Assembly (NCBI RefSeq): GCF_018139145.2
Contig: NC_059477.1
Span: 44,963,721-45,027,720 of the forward strand
DNA: 64,000 nt
Source of the DNA: Gymnogyps californianus
Taxonomy: Eukaryota > Chordata > Aves > Accipitriformes > Cathartidae
Direction: 5' to 3'
Part shown: in pieces, positions 22,793 to 34,504 of the stretch
Layout of the letters: each line of letters begins with the position of its first letter
Position numbering within the stretch: the stretch's first letter is position 1
Position numbers and translations under genes: made by a program
The notes under the pieces: model-generated
The model's input: only the letters and a program-made list of their open reading frames with translations
The model's database searches: none
What the model was told of the DNA's origin: nothing

Positions 22793-23003
22793 AGCCAGTG
22801 GCCCCCGCGGCTGTTGGCGGCTCCCGCCCCCCCCCCCCCCCCCCCAGCCAGTGGCCCCCGCGGCTGTTGGCGGCTCCCGCCCCCCCCCCCCCCCCCCCAG
22901 CCAGTGGCCCCCGCGGCTGTTGGCGGCTCCCGCGCCCCCCCCCCAAGCAGTGGCCCCCGCGGCTGTTGGCGGCTCCCGCCCCCCCCCCCCCCCCCCCCCC
23001 CAG
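22756..23003. repeat. Second C-rich minisatellite family, ~50-60-bp unit
   Basis: Four copies of CCAGTGGCCCCCGCGGCTG then TTGGCGGCTCCCGC separated by poly-C runs. The core differs from the CGTCCG family, yet the array sits at the same point of the duplicated flank as the 17164-17255 units. Confidence 0.9.
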
Positions 23004-23439
23004 CCCCCGTGTCTCTCTAAGAAAAGTCAGTTTCCCTCCAAAGACCCCAGTACAGCAGGTCTTCCTAGAGTTGATGGCATCGCTGCTCTTTGGGTTCTCA
23101 GTTGTACCAGTCAAGACATCATAAAAAGATGTTACCCCAGAGTGGATTATCTGTTGCGGGTTATCCCAGGTGAGTTATGTGCTGTGGATTGTCCTGGGTG
23201 GATGCTGTGGTGTTTGTCTCCATGCATGTACCCCCATACATGTTTCTACCCACACATCCCTCTCCATTCCCTATCTGTTCAACCCCCTACCACGCAAGTT
23301 TTTCCCTGTGCGAGTTTTTCCCCCGCCCCGCCCATTGGGCAGGTTCGCGGGTCTGCCCCCCCCGGCCCTGCCCATGGGGCGGGTTCGCGGGCCTGCCCCC
23401 CCCTTGCCCTGCGAGATTAATTCCTCTTTCTCTGCCCTG
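23004..23439. other. Mosaic segment with partial copies of 15.9 kb and 18.5 kb sequence
   Basis: 23030-23135 matches 15880-15990. 23150-23215 (TTATCCCAGGTGAGTT, then GGATGCTGTGG) matches 18510-18590. A ~45-bp tandem pair lies at 23320-23404 (CGCCCATTGGGCAGGTTCGC and GCCCATGGGGCGGGTTCGC). No gene recognised. Confidence 0.6.
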
Positions 23440-23848
23440 TATTCTAGATATACTTTTTGTTTCTTTAGATTTTCTCATTCCAGGTCCCGGTCCCTATGTT
23501 TTAATTTATTCCTTCTCTGTCCCATAGCCCATTTTTCTCTTTACCATTCTCTATCTGGCTCCCTGTCCTTTAAGTCCTCTCCCCTTTAGCTTATTGAGGG
23601 GTTTTGGTATTTCTCAGTCCCTCTCTGTCCACCTCACTGTCCCCTTTTTTAATTCCTCCCTCTCCGCTCTGTGGCTGATCACTATTCTTTGTTTTTCTCC
23701 ATCTCTCTCAGTCTGGTTCCCTCTCTCTTCCTCCTCTCTGGCCTGTAGCCCATCGCTATATTTTTTTTTTCCTCCTCTGCCTCTCTCTCTGTGGTGCCCT
23801 TTCCCTATTTTTCAATCCCCCCACCTGCCCTGCAGCCGATTGCTGTCC
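23440..23848. repeat. T-rich ~86-bp repeat, CT-shifted copy
   Basis: Degenerate units with CCCTATTTTTCAAT and CCTGT phrases; more C-rich than 889-2870. It is continued after the LTR at 24837. Confidence 0.7.
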
Positions 23849-24836
23849 TATTGGATTTATGTGGCAAGGTTTTGTTAGCTGGGGGTGGAGGCAGGGGCTG
23901 CAGGGGTGGCTTCTGTGAGAAGACACCAGGAGTTGCCCCCATGCTGGGCACAGCAAGTTCCAGCCAGCTCCAAGACAGATCTGCTGCTGGTCAAAGCTGA
24001 GCCCATCAGCAATGCTGGTGGTGCCTCTGTGATGACATATTTAAGAAGGGCTAAAAAATGCTGTGCAGAAGCTGTGACACAGAAAATACAAGTGTGAAAC
24101 AGCCCTGCAGACACCAAGGTCAGTGAAGCAGGAGGGGGAGGAGGTGCTCCAGGTGCCAGAGTAGAGATTCCCCTGCAGCCCGTGGTGAAGACCATGGTGA
24201 GGCAGGCTGTCCCCCTGCAGCCGATGGAGGTTAATGGTGGAGCAGACATCCACCTGCAGCCCATGGAGAGAGGACCCCACATGGGAGCAGGTGGATGTGC
24301 CTGAAGGAAGCTGTGACCCTGTGGAGAGCACACACTGAAACAGGCTCCTGTCAGCAGCTGTGGAGAGGAGCCCATGCTGGAGCAGGTTTGCTGGCAGGAC
24401 CTGTGGCCCCGTGGAAGGGACCCCACACTGGAGCAGAAGGAGAGCGTGAGGAAGAAGGAGTGGCAGAGACAACATGTGATGAACTGACTGCAACACCCGC
24501 TCCCTGTCCCCCTGCGCTGCTTGGGGGGAGGAGGTGGAGAAGTCAGGAGTGAAGATGAGCCCAGGAAAAAAGAGAGGGGTGGGAGGAAGGTGTGTTTTAG
24601 ATTTGTTGTTATTTCTCATGATCCTACTCTGATTTTGATTGACAATAAATTATATTAATTTCCCCAAGTCGAGTCTGTTTTGCCTGCCTATGACAGTAAT
24701 TGGGGAGTGATCTCTTTGTCCTTATCTCGACCCACATGCTTTTTTGTTGTATTTTCTCTCCCTGACTTGTTGAAGAGGGGGAGTGATAGAGCAGCTTGGT
24801 GGGCACCCAGCAACCAGCCAAGATCAACCCACTACA
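23849..24836 (+). mobile_element. LTR of a bird endogenous retrovirus, TGTGGCAAGG type
   Basis: Opens with ATTTATGTGGCAAGGTTTTG and ends AACCCACTACA. It carries the features I associate with this abundant bird LTR: GTGAGAAGACACC, ACATATTTAAGAAGGGC, several GGAGCAGG repeats, an AATAAA-like ACAATAAATTATATTAATTT, then TTCCCCAAGTCGAGTCTG. The start is uncertain between 23849 and 23860 and no clear target duplication is visible. It splits the T-rich repeat. No internal genes flank it, so it is a solo LTR. Family name not assigned. Confidence 0.85.
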
Positions 24837-25560
24837 GTCACCTTCTATCAAGCTCCCTGTCCTTATTTTTCAATTCTTGCCTATGTTTCTTTAACACCGT
24901 CAATTTTGAAGCTTTCTTTCTACTTCTTCATTCCTGTTTGTTAAATTCTTGCATGTTTCTTGAACCCAGTTGCTTTTTAAATTTTCTTGCTACCTTTCCC
25001 TCTTTCTGTCTCCCTGACCTAATTTTAATTTCTTGCCTGTGTTTCTTGCACCCCATCGCTTTTCAAATTTCCTTCCTACATCTCCCTCTGTGCAGCTCCG
25101 TGTACCTATTTTTTAATTCTTGATATGGTTCTTGTATCCTGTTGCTTTTTGAAATTTTCTTTCTACCTCTATCTGGCTCCCTGTTTCTCTTTTATTTCTT
25201 GCCTATGTTTCTTTTCCCCTATCACTTTAGAAGTTTTCCCCATCCCTTGTCTATCTTCTTGTCCTGATGGTCTTTTCTGCCTCCCTCCCCTGCTCCTTGT
25301 CTCTCTTATGTATTCCTCCATCTCTCTGTCCTTGTTTTTTTGCTCGATCTCTCTGCTCTCCTCTCTCTATGCTGTTGTCCTGGTCCTCGTCCCTCTTTTG
25401 TTCGCAGCATCCTGTTTCCTGGCTCCCTGTCCCACATCCTTCTCTATGTCCCCCTGTCCTTCCTCCTGCTTTTCTCTTCCCTTTTCTCCCTCTGTCCTGC
25501 TGCCTTTGGGCACTGAGCCTTGTAGCCAGCTCACTGCCGGGATTTCTTATGTGCCCTAAG
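24837..25560. repeat. T-rich ~86-bp repeat, after the LTR
   Basis: Units with CTCCCTGTCCTTATTTTTC, AATTCTTGCCTATGTTTCTT and CCGTTGCTTTTAAA-like phrases, becoming C-rich toward 25560. Confidence 0.75.
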
Positions 25561-26088
25561 GCATAAACTTTTCCTGCCTCCTCTGTGCCCCTGGCTGTGT
25601 TTGCAGCCCCTGGGTGCAGAGCTCCTGGCTGTGGACAGGAGCAGGGCAGGGGGTGATGTGCTGTGGGGCTTTGGCAATGGCCCCTGTTCCCGATGGGCCC
25701 CAGCTGGGGCTGGAGCTGGGGCAGTCCCAGGTGTGGCCAGTGAGGCTGAGGATGGGGCTGGCCCTGCTGTGGGAAGGGGCTCTAGCTGGAGAGGGGGCTG
25801 CCTGGGCATGGCTGCCTGAGGGAGCTGAGGAAGGGGAACTGGCTGAGGAGGGAATCCAAGGGGGTCCCGCACAGGCAGGTGCCTCCAGCAAGGAACAGGC
25901 AGTCCCTGCGGCGAGGAAGGATCCCTCCGAGCTGGGCCTGGCCTCTGTCGGCTACACGCGTGAGCCACCATGTATTGAGGAAGCCTTGCGGATGAGGAAC
26001 GTCGAGACCTCTGCTGTGTGCTGCTGAGTGGGTGAGGGTCGGGCAGGCAGCACTGCAGAAGAGGAAGGGGCAGAGGCAGAGAGACACA
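25561..26088. other. GC-rich unique sequence, no gene recognised
   Basis: Weakly related to 21000-21550 (shared CTGGCTGTGGACAGGAGC and the AGAGACACAT right edge). Frames on both strands are short and show no domain. Confidence 0.5.
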
Positions 26089-26690
26089 TGTTGGGGTGGT
26101 GATGATACCAGCTGTTTTAATTGTATGTAACTAGACCTTAGTAGTTGTTATTATCTTGTAACTGCTAGATGGTATGTGAAACATTTCTTTATGTCAATAG
26201 GCCTTAGTAGTCATTATCGTGTAGTTGTCTTTATCTTGTAACTGCTAGAAGTTACATGAAGCATTTGCAGGGACGGATAGAGCTTTTTTTAACAAGAACT
26301 TATCTTAAAGTAACAACCACAAGGGCATGCTCAGTCAACGAGGGATAGAATGCTTACTTGATGAAAATAACAACCTAATGTGAACTTTGTCTCGGAATGA
26401 ATAGGGGGCACCTCCCCAAACGACCACAGATGGCCACTCGGGACCCCCACGCATGCGTGGTATAGTTCTGCAACATTAGCAATATGTAAATGCAGTAAAT
26501 AGGAGGGATTAGTGTGACATGTATGTAACGAAAAGAGCATGAATGAAATGGGCTGTATAAATAGGCTAAGTTTTATGTTTGATTTTGCACTCGATTTGGG
26601 GAACTTCCCCCGAGTGCCCGATTCTGCGTACTATCGAATAAAGCAATGTCTCCTTCTAAACGAGGCCTTTCTGTTTGCATTTCAGAAGTC
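26089..26690 (+). mobile_element. LTR with TATA box and polyadenylation signal (ERVK-like?)
   Basis: Starts TGTTGGGGTGGTGATGATAC. Carries TGTATAAATAGG (TATA) near 26555, then an R/U5-like CACTCGATTTGGGGAAC and TCGAATAAAGCAATG (polyadenylation signal near 26637). Ends near TTTGCATTTCAG. The exact 3' end is unclear and no exact target duplication was found. Flanks resemble the uninterrupted sequence at 21530-21590. Its second copy (41501 onward) lacks the first six bases because a contig begins there. Class assignment is tentative. Confidence 0.75.
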
Positions 26691-26879
26691 AGGAAAAAAG
26701 AAACAATAACAGTGAAGGTCTCCTGGCAGCGCTAGGAGCTGTGGCAAGTCACGCATTCTCTCCTGTGTGTCCCAGTCCACCTCTGCTGCCCTGCCCCAGA
26801 TCCCTGCCTGTCCCTGCTTCTGCCTCCCTCTCTGCCCGCCTACCTACCTGTCTGGCTGCCCAAAACTTTTTCCTTTTCT

Positions 26880-28748
26880 GTCAACTCTGCCCTGTACCAC
26901 TTCACCTATTAATTTTTTTTCTGTTTCCCTCTCTGCGGCTGCCTCTCCCTATTTTTTAATTGCTCCCTCTGTTCTGTACCCTGTCGCTTTTAAATTTTTT
27001 TTTCTATTTTCCTTCTGTCCATCTTCCTGTCCCTATTTTTTATTTCCTGTGTTTCTTGTACCCTGTTGCTTTTAAAATTTTGTTATTATGGTTCTTTCTA
27101 TCCATCTCCCTGTCCCTGTTTTTTTAATATGCCTGTGTTTCTTGGACCCGATCACCATTTAAATTTTGTATGTTGTCCTCTATCCATCTCCCTGTCCCTG
27201 CGTTTTAATTCTTGTCTATGTTTCTTGTACTCCGTTGCTTTTTAAAATTCCTTCTACGTCTCCCTCTATCTGGCTCCCTTTCTTGATTTTTTTAATTCTT
27301 CCCTATATTTCTTGTACCTCATTGCTATTTAATTTCTCTTTCAACAACTCCCTTTGTCTGGCTCCCTTTCTTCTATATACTCTGTCACTTTTAAAATTTT
27401 CTTTCAATGTTTCTTTCTATTCTCATCCCTGTTCCTATTTTTTAATTCTTTCCTGTGTTTCTTGTAGCCTGTCGCTTTAAAAAATTTCTTTCTATGTCTC
27501 CCTCTGTCCAATTCCCTGTCCCTATTTTTTAATTGCTCCCTCTCCGTCCTGTACCAGGTTGCTTTAAAAATTTGCTTTTTATGTCTCCATTTATTTAGTT
27601 TCCTATACTCCGTCAATGTTAGATTTTGTTTCTATGGCTACTTTTATCCAGTTCACTGTCTTTATTTTCTAATTCTCTCCTGTCTGCCCTGTACCCTGTC
27701 GCTTCTTCAATTTTCTTTCTATGTCTACTTTTATCAAGCTCCCTATCCATATTTTTTAATTCTTTCCTGTGTCACGTACCCCGTTCTTATTTTTTTAATT
27801 TCATCTTGTCTTTCCTTAAAGCCGTCGCTCGTTAAATTTTCTATGTCTGCATTTTAGTTCACTGTTGCTATTTTTTAGTTCTTTCCTCTCTTCATCCCTT
27901 GGGTTTTAAAATTGTGTACTTTTATCTCGTTCAGTGTCTTTATTTTTTAATTATTTTGTCTTGTTTTTCCTCAGTGCCGTCGCCTTTTAAATTTTCTTTC
28001 TACATCTGTTTTAGTTCTCCGTCGCTATTTCTTAATTATTGCCTTATTTCCTTAATTGTCATTGCTTTTAAAATTTTCTGTCTACTTTTATTCCATGTGC
28101 TGTCTCTTTTTTAAAATTATTTCTTGTCTTTCCTTAGTGCCCTCACTTTTTAGATTTTCTTCCTGTCTCTGTTTTAGTTCACTGTCCGTATTTTTTAATT
28201 TTCCCCTTTATTTCCCTAAAACTTCTCACTTGTCAAATGTTCCTTCTATGCCTAATTTTATTCCCTTTGCTGTTTTTAAAAAATTACTTCTTGTCTTTCC
28301 TTAGTGCCCTTGCTTTTTAAATTTTCTTTCTACATCTCTGTTTTAGTTCACTGTCTCTTTTTAAAAATTTGTTCCTTATTTCCTTAATCCCTGTTGCTTT
28401 TAAAATTTTCTTTCTACTTTTATCCTGTTTTCTGTCTTTATTTTTAAGTATTTCTTGTCTTTCCTTAGTGCCCTCACTTTTTAGATTTTCTTTCCACGTC
28501 TCTGTTTTAGTTCACCATCACTTCTTTTTAATTTTTTTCCGTTTATTTCCCTAATCCCCTTTGCTTTTAAATTTTTCTACTTTTATCCCGTTCACTGTCT
28601 TTATATCGCAGTCTTTTCTTTTAATTATTTCTTGTCTTTCCATAGCGCTGTCACTTTTAAAATGTTCTTTCTACGTCCGTTTTAGTTTGCTGTCCCTATT
28701 TTTTAGGTTTTTCCTTTATTTCCCTAATGCCCATCACTTTTAAACCGT
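26880..28748. repeat. T-rich ~86-bp repeat (copy A)
   Basis: Same repeat as 889-2870. Many units carry TTTCCTTAGTGCC, TCGCTTTTAAAATTTTC and TTTTAGTTCACTGTC. Confidence 0.85.
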
Positions 28749-29208
28749 TGTCCTGGTTTCGGCCGGGACAGAGTTAATTTTCTTCTTAGTAGCCGGTACA
28801 GCGCCGCGTCTCGGATTTAGCGTGAGAATAACGTCGATAACACGCTGATGTTTTAATTGTTGCTAAGTAGCGCTTATCCTAAGTCAAGGATTTTTCAATT
28901 TCCCATGCTCTGCCAGCAAGCAGGCGTACAAGAAGCTGGGAGGGAGCGTAGCCGGGACGGCTGACCCGAACTAATATCCGAAGGGATATTCCATACCATA
29001 GAATGTCACGCTCAGTATATAAACTGGGGGGAGTCGGCCGCGAGGGGCGGATCGCTGCCGGGGCATGGGTCAGCGGGTGGTGAGCAATTGCATTGTGCAT
29101 CACTGGTTTTTTTCCTTGGGTTTTATTTCTTTTTTTCTTTTTTTGGTTATATTCCTGTTTGTTACAATTATTATTTTAATAATGAATATACGAATAAATG
29201 AATACTTA
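28749..29208 (+). mobile_element. 3'-truncated ERVL-like LTR (copy A)
   Basis: Begins TGTCCTGGTTTCGGCCGGG and keeps the order seen in the complete LTR: GAGTTAATTTTCTTC, AGTCAAGGATTTTTCA, CAGTATATAAACTGGGG (TATA), and AATTGCATTGTGCATCACT. It stops in a T/A-rich stretch about 120 bp before the usual 3' end, then joins the CT-rich repeat at a T run. Orientation is opposite to 5280-5858. The insertion lies between the T-rich and CT-rich repeats. Confidence 0.88.
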
Positions 29209-29214
29209 CTTTTT

Positions 29215-31990
29215 TTTTCTTTTCTCTCGGTTCATCCCGAGGCTTTAGAGGGTCTCCTCGGCACGCTTTTATCTCTGGAGCGTAATTTGTACCCCTCTCG
29301 GTTTGTCAGAACCTCTTCCTCACAGCAGTCTTTTTGTCCTCTCCTCCGTCTCGTTTGCCTCCAGCGAGTCAGCGTCTCCCTCACGACACCTGTGCTCTGT
29401 TCAAATCCCCTCCCGAGTACCTGTGTGTCCTCGAGCCACCATCTGTCTCTACGGCCGTCTCGGCGCCCCTCTATTTCTGTCACGACGCTGCCTGCAAGCG
29501 TCCTCGCGTTCCACGACCATCCTTTAGTTCTGCAGCAGGCTTTGTATCTTTCTTATTCAGACACAACTCTTCCTCAGGCTTTGATTGTGCCACAGAGCAC
29601 TCTCGCCTTCCCCTCTGCCATGTCAGATGCCTCCATTCGGTCCCCGGTCCCCTGGGGACATCTGTACTCTGTTCAGATCCCCTCCCGAGTACCTCGTTGT
29701 GTCACCAATACTTTATTTGTCTCTATGTCCACGTTCCCCCCATCCTCCAGAGCCCTCTCGTTCCCATCGCGACGCTTCCCGAGACCGTCCTCGGGCCCCA
29801 CGGCACCTTTGGAGCTCTGCAGCCCTCTTTGTATCTCTCATTCAGACAGAACCCTTCCTCAGGCTTGCTCTGCGCCCCAGAGCTCTCTTACCTTGTTCGC
29901 CGCCATCTAGGATGTCTCCGTTCAGTCGCTCATCCCCTGAGGACATCTGTACATTGCTGGGACACCTTCTTCAGTTTTGCATTGTGTCCCAGAGCCTTCT
30001 GTCTCTCTTTCACTCTCAGCACCCTTCTTCTCCCGTCATCACGCCTCCTGAGGCCGTCCTCATGCCCCACAGCCCTCTGTTCAGTCCCTGGTCCCCTGAG
30101 GATACCTGTAGTCTGTTCAAATCCCCTCTCGGCTTTTTTATCACGTTCTCGAGCCTTCTTTTGTCTGTCCCTCTCAGAACCCCTCTGCTACTGTCACAAC
30201 GCCTCCCGAGGTCTTCAATGTTCCCTGCCGCACACTTTCGGCTCGGTAAGCCCCCTTTGGATTTGTTTTGTTGCAATCGCACGTCTCCCAAGATCTCCGT
30301 TCTCAAATAAGAGCATTCTTTTTCTTCTCTATGCCAGCTAGGATGCCTCCCGAGACCTTCCTTGCACTCCACAGCACTTTGGTAGCACTTTGCCTCCCTT
30401 TCAATCTCTCTTATCCCTCCGAGCCTTTCACGACCCCTCTGCTCCCGGTCGCCGTGCCTCCTCAGACGCCTTCTTTGTGTACCACAGCCCCGTTCTGGCT
30501 CCGTAGCGGACCTTGATCCTCTTGCGTTCCCTCAGAAACCCATCTGTGGGCTTGTGTGCGCCCCAGAGCGCTCTTATCATCCCCTCTGCCATCTAGGGTG
30601 CCTCCATTTGGTCCCCGGCCTCCCAAGGACACTCTGTTCAAATCCCTTCCAGACTTCCTCGTTGTGTCCCTGAGCCTTCTTTGGCATCTTTGGCCCAATC
30701 GGGACCCCTCTAATGGTGTCACGATGCCTATCGATGCCTTCGAGCTTGCCCTTAGCACACTTTTAGCTTTGTAGCGAACCTCGCACCCCTCTCGTTGCCT
30801 CAGAGGACTTCCCGAGTCCGTATGTGTGACCCAGCCCAGCCCTTCCGTCCTCTCTTCCCTCTAGCCGTGCCTCTATTCGTTCCCTGGCCCTCCGATGACA
30901 CGGTTACTCGGTTCAGATCCCCTCTGGATTTAATCGTTGTGTCCCCAGTCCTTTTTCCGTCTCTCTGGCTCCCTCGGGACACTTTTTCTCCCAGTCACGA
31001 TGCCTCCCGAAACCTTCCTCATGCTCCACATCCACCTTGCAGCACTTTAGGTGAGGCCATCTTTGAGCCACAGAACACTCATTTGTTCCTCTACGCTATC
31101 TAGGATTCCCGCGTTCAGTCCCCGGCCACCCGAGAACATCCGTACTCTGCTCGGATGATCACCCGAGTTCCTCCTTGTCGTCCCCAAGCCTTCTTTTGCC
31201 CGTCAGCCCCCCTCAACACCCCTCTCCTCACAGTCGCAATGCCTCCCGAGACCTTCCTCGATCTCCACAGCACCTTGTAGCACTTTATCTCTCTTTCCAT
31301 CTCTCTTGTTCCATCAGAGCCTCCCGTCCGTCTTTGCTATACAGCGCTCCTTTATCTTTCTCTCTGCCATCGAGGGTGTCTCCGTTTGGTTCCTTTCTCA
31401 CTGAGTTGTCTGTAGTTTGCCTAGATGCCCTCCTGAGACTTGAGGCCCTCACTGTCTCCAAGACTTCTTTTCTTACCCTGCCCCCTCCTAATTCCGCTAC
31501 TGTCTATAACAATGTCTTCCGAGTCCTTTCTTGTACTCCGCGGCAGTCTTGCGTAGCACTTTAGCTCCCTTTGTGGGTTGGGGGTGTGTGTGTGTGTGTG
31601 CTCTTCAGAGCGCTCTTATCTTACTTTTGCCATTTAGGATGCCTTCGTTCAGCCTCTGGCCCCCAATGACATCTGTACTTTGTTGAAATCCCCTTCAGAG
31701 TTCCTCATTGTTAGCTCTGAGGCTTCTTTGGTCTCTCAGGCCCCCTCGGGAGCGCTCCGCTCCCTTTGCCGAGCTCTCGTGAAACGTCCCCTATGTTTTA
31801 GCTCAGGAGGGCACTTTGCACCGCTCTGTTCCCCTCAGAACCCTTCCTGAGTCTGCATCTGTCACCCCAGTCGGTCTTTCTGTCCTCTCATCTCTTTGGT
31901 GCGCCTCCATTTGGTCCCCGGTCCCCTGAGGACACCTGTACTTTGTACCCCAAAGATGTCTATCATCGGCTCAGATGTCCTCTTGAGTTT
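29215..31990. repeat. CT-rich ~280-bp repeat (copy A)
   Basis: Follows 2880-6550 unit by unit, beginning GGTTCATCCCGAGGCTTTAG (compare 2896). CpG content is higher than in block 1 (for example CCGAG and CGACGC where block 1 has CCAAG or TGATGC), so this block looks less decayed. Includes a short GT run near 31583-31602. The site equivalent to the block 1 LTR (31481-31495) is uninterrupted. Confidence 0.88.
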
Positions 31991-32700
31991 TTCCGAGAGG
32001 ACAATAGCCTTCATCTATTTTTATCGACACATCTCCCGTGGTGTTTTTTGTTGTGTTTTGCAACTCATTTTTGTTCTAGCTCTTTAGGTGTCGATTAGGA
32101 TGCTGCATACAGTGTCTGATACATTTCTAGTTTGTCCATGGTTTTTTTGGTGTTTTCTGTCCTTTGGGACTCATCTAGCTGTCTTAAGGGAGTCGCTCAG
32201 AGAGACCGTCGAGGTGACTCTGAATCTTTGGCGATTTACCATAAATAATTTGCTTTGCAACCGGAGATATTTTTGGGAAGGGATTCTTACGGGATCTAAT
32301 TCTGCTTTGTCATTCGGTCCTACCCAGAACATAGTTCTGGTAGCAGTTAGACAGCACGCGTGGTCTTGCTAGAAATGAAGTGTAACCCCATAGCATTTTG
32401 GCTTTTTAATAGGAACCTAAAGCACATGACGTTTGATAATAATATTGTTACTGCATTTCATGAACTACTTTCCTACGTAGCTTAGTTGGACATCTATCTT
32501 TTTCTGTCTACACCCCAGGAAAATTAAGTTTAAATGCTTACCCGGTCACATTGTTGATACGATAGACGTAGTTGTAGTAAAAGAGCAGGTATTGTCATTT
32601 TCAGTAAGGGTCGCTTTTTCTCTGTTCAGTGCTTTACATGCTGTAAACTTAAGGCAGATGAGAAAACTCCCTGCTGCTCTTCCGACCACCTTTATGCCTT
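31991..32700. other. Conserved inter-block sequence (copy A)
   Basis: Third version of 6561-7239 and 13081-13764. No gene recognised. Confidence 0.65.
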
Positions 32701-32704
32701 CTGG

Positions 32705-32921
32705 TGGTTCACCCCTCCCTTTTCCCAGGTGACTGTGGGAAGGGTGGTGGGCAGGGCCCGGGGTATATGAGCCACAGCCCCTCGTCTCAGGGAGCTCATT
32801 CTGCTCTAGGGTTTCTTTGGTGTCAGTGCTCTGCTGTTCCTTCAGTCGGTTACAGCTTTTGAGCTGGCTAAGCTGTTTGGGCAGGTGTGTTTTGACATTT
32901 AGGGAAGCAGAGGTGTCTGAG
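32705..32921 (+). promoter_or_regulatory. TATA-type promoter-like segment and proposed exon 1 (copy A)
   Basis: A CACCCCTCCC motif at 32710, then GGGGTATATGAGCCACAG with a TATA-like core at 32764-32769. About 130 bases that could be exon 1 follow, ending TCTGAG before a consensus donor, GTAAGAG, at 32922. A candidate second exon (33186-33218) follows TCTCTCAACAG and precedes GTGAGC. It stands upstream of and in the same orientation as the exon-like array from 34505. I infer a possible transcription start near 32790; nothing in the sequence proves it. Confidence 0.5.
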
Positions 32922-34504
32922 GTAAGAGCTTCAGGACCACCCAAGGTGAAGCAGCGTATACAGTGGAAAGTATACTCGTATGCAGTTTTTTTTTGTTTCA
33001 GGTCAGTAATTTTGTATTGAGTGTTCAGGGGTGGCAAGATAGTTTAATAGTACGCAATTTTTTTTTTTTATTCTAGGTGCCTTGCCGTTTTCCTGGAATT
33101 CCTGACTCTATTGAAGATGGAACCTTGTCTTTTTTAACCAGTTTTGCTGTATGCTGTGTAAGTTGCTGATATTGTCTCTCAACAGGACCGATGGTGAGAT
33201 TATCTGGCAGAGGTTAAGGTGAGCATCTTGTCTGCATCTGCGTATGGAGTTCTAACATTTCTCAAGAAAGCGGCAGGGACATAAGGCATAGTGTCTTTCA
33301 GGGTATGGGATGGCTCATCGCCTTTCCCGATCGCCCACAGAGAACCGTGTTGTCCCTAGAACCTTTGCAGCTTGCGGCAGGCCCCTCGTAGATTCTAAGC
33401 ATCAGGACTTCACTTATTTTGTGGAACTGTAGCAGAGTCCAGAGCCTCTGGGAAGACGGAAGACAAGAGGTGCCTGCAGAATGCAGGGTACGGCTCAGAA
33501 GAGCAGCTCCCGAGGAGCAGCCAACACAGGGAGTTCACGGGATGCAAATACAGGGCAGGAGCTGTCAGGAAGCAGTGGGGTTCCTTCCCGGACAGTTCAG
33601 GAGAAGAGAAGGGGTTTTGCAAGTTTTGGGACTGGGGGATGATTGGGAAAGGGAGGAGGGTTCGTCAGCCTTTCTCAGACTGGTTTTTGCAGTTGGATTT
33701 GGATGTCGATGAGGTCTGTTCTGTTTTAGTCTCCCTGCAGCTGACAGGGGGTACAACAGAGTCACGAGAGACACAGCATAAACCATCCGGGCCTCTGTGT
33801 CACAATGTGCGGGGCGGAACGTCAGACGAGTCTCATCTTGTAAATCATTAAGTACATCAAAATATACCCTCCAGAACTCTGAGGTCTCCGCTTCTCTGTG
33901 CCTTTTACTTACTTCATTCTCTGACTTAATTTTTGCATCCATCCCTTCACCGTCCGTCTGGATGTCACAGTCATTCTTACTTACATTGACTCGGCCCTTA
34001 CTTCCAGCGCAGGTTTGTGTCGGTGTCTTCCCTGGAATTTCTTGGAGAAGAGGATGCGTATTATTTGTGCTCGTAACAATCTACAGCCAGGGGTCTGTCT
34101 TTTATCGCAGTCCCGGGCACGCGAGCTTTTCCTATTATTCCAGTTTTGCCTTTTTCCTTAAGCGTCCACTGAGGTTTGCTCTAGCATCAATCATGGCAGT
34201 TATGTTCTTTTGTTCTTGTTTACCTATTGGGTTTTTAGCACCAGTTTCTGTAGTTGTAAGGTGTCCATTTTAGATTTTTGAGTCACCATGTCACGCCATC
34301 GTGGCTTCTCCATCGGCCGACTGCCACTGTTATTCCCTTAGGGGCTTTGTAGGTGAGGAGGTAGTTTGTGTTGCTTGTTTTCTGTGTACTATACTATATG
34401 TTATTCAGGTCTTGATGTTCCCATGGTTGTCTTTGTGTTAGGCGAGCACATCGGTAGCTATACCGAGGGTCTCGTGTGCCTCAACTCATCAGCTTAAGGC
34501 TAAC
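32922..34504 (+). other. Proposed 5' region of the array transcript (copy A)
   Basis: Equivalent to 13995-15540. Splice-like pieces: 33186-33218, and around 33690 (TTTTTGCAG then TTGGATTTGGATGTCGATGAG before GTCTG). No preserved coding frame. Confidence 0.45.

Noticed and set aside
23849..26690. A provirus between the two LTRs at 23849 and 26089
   Set aside because: The LTRs belong to different families, and the sequence between them is T-rich repeat and GC-rich DNA with no gag, pol or env similarity.
29065..29910. 281-codon frame (and 424 codons in copy B, 44470-45744)
   Set aside because: Starts in an LTR and continues through the CT-rich repeat. The two near-identical copies differ by small indels that change the frame, so it is not maintained as coding.
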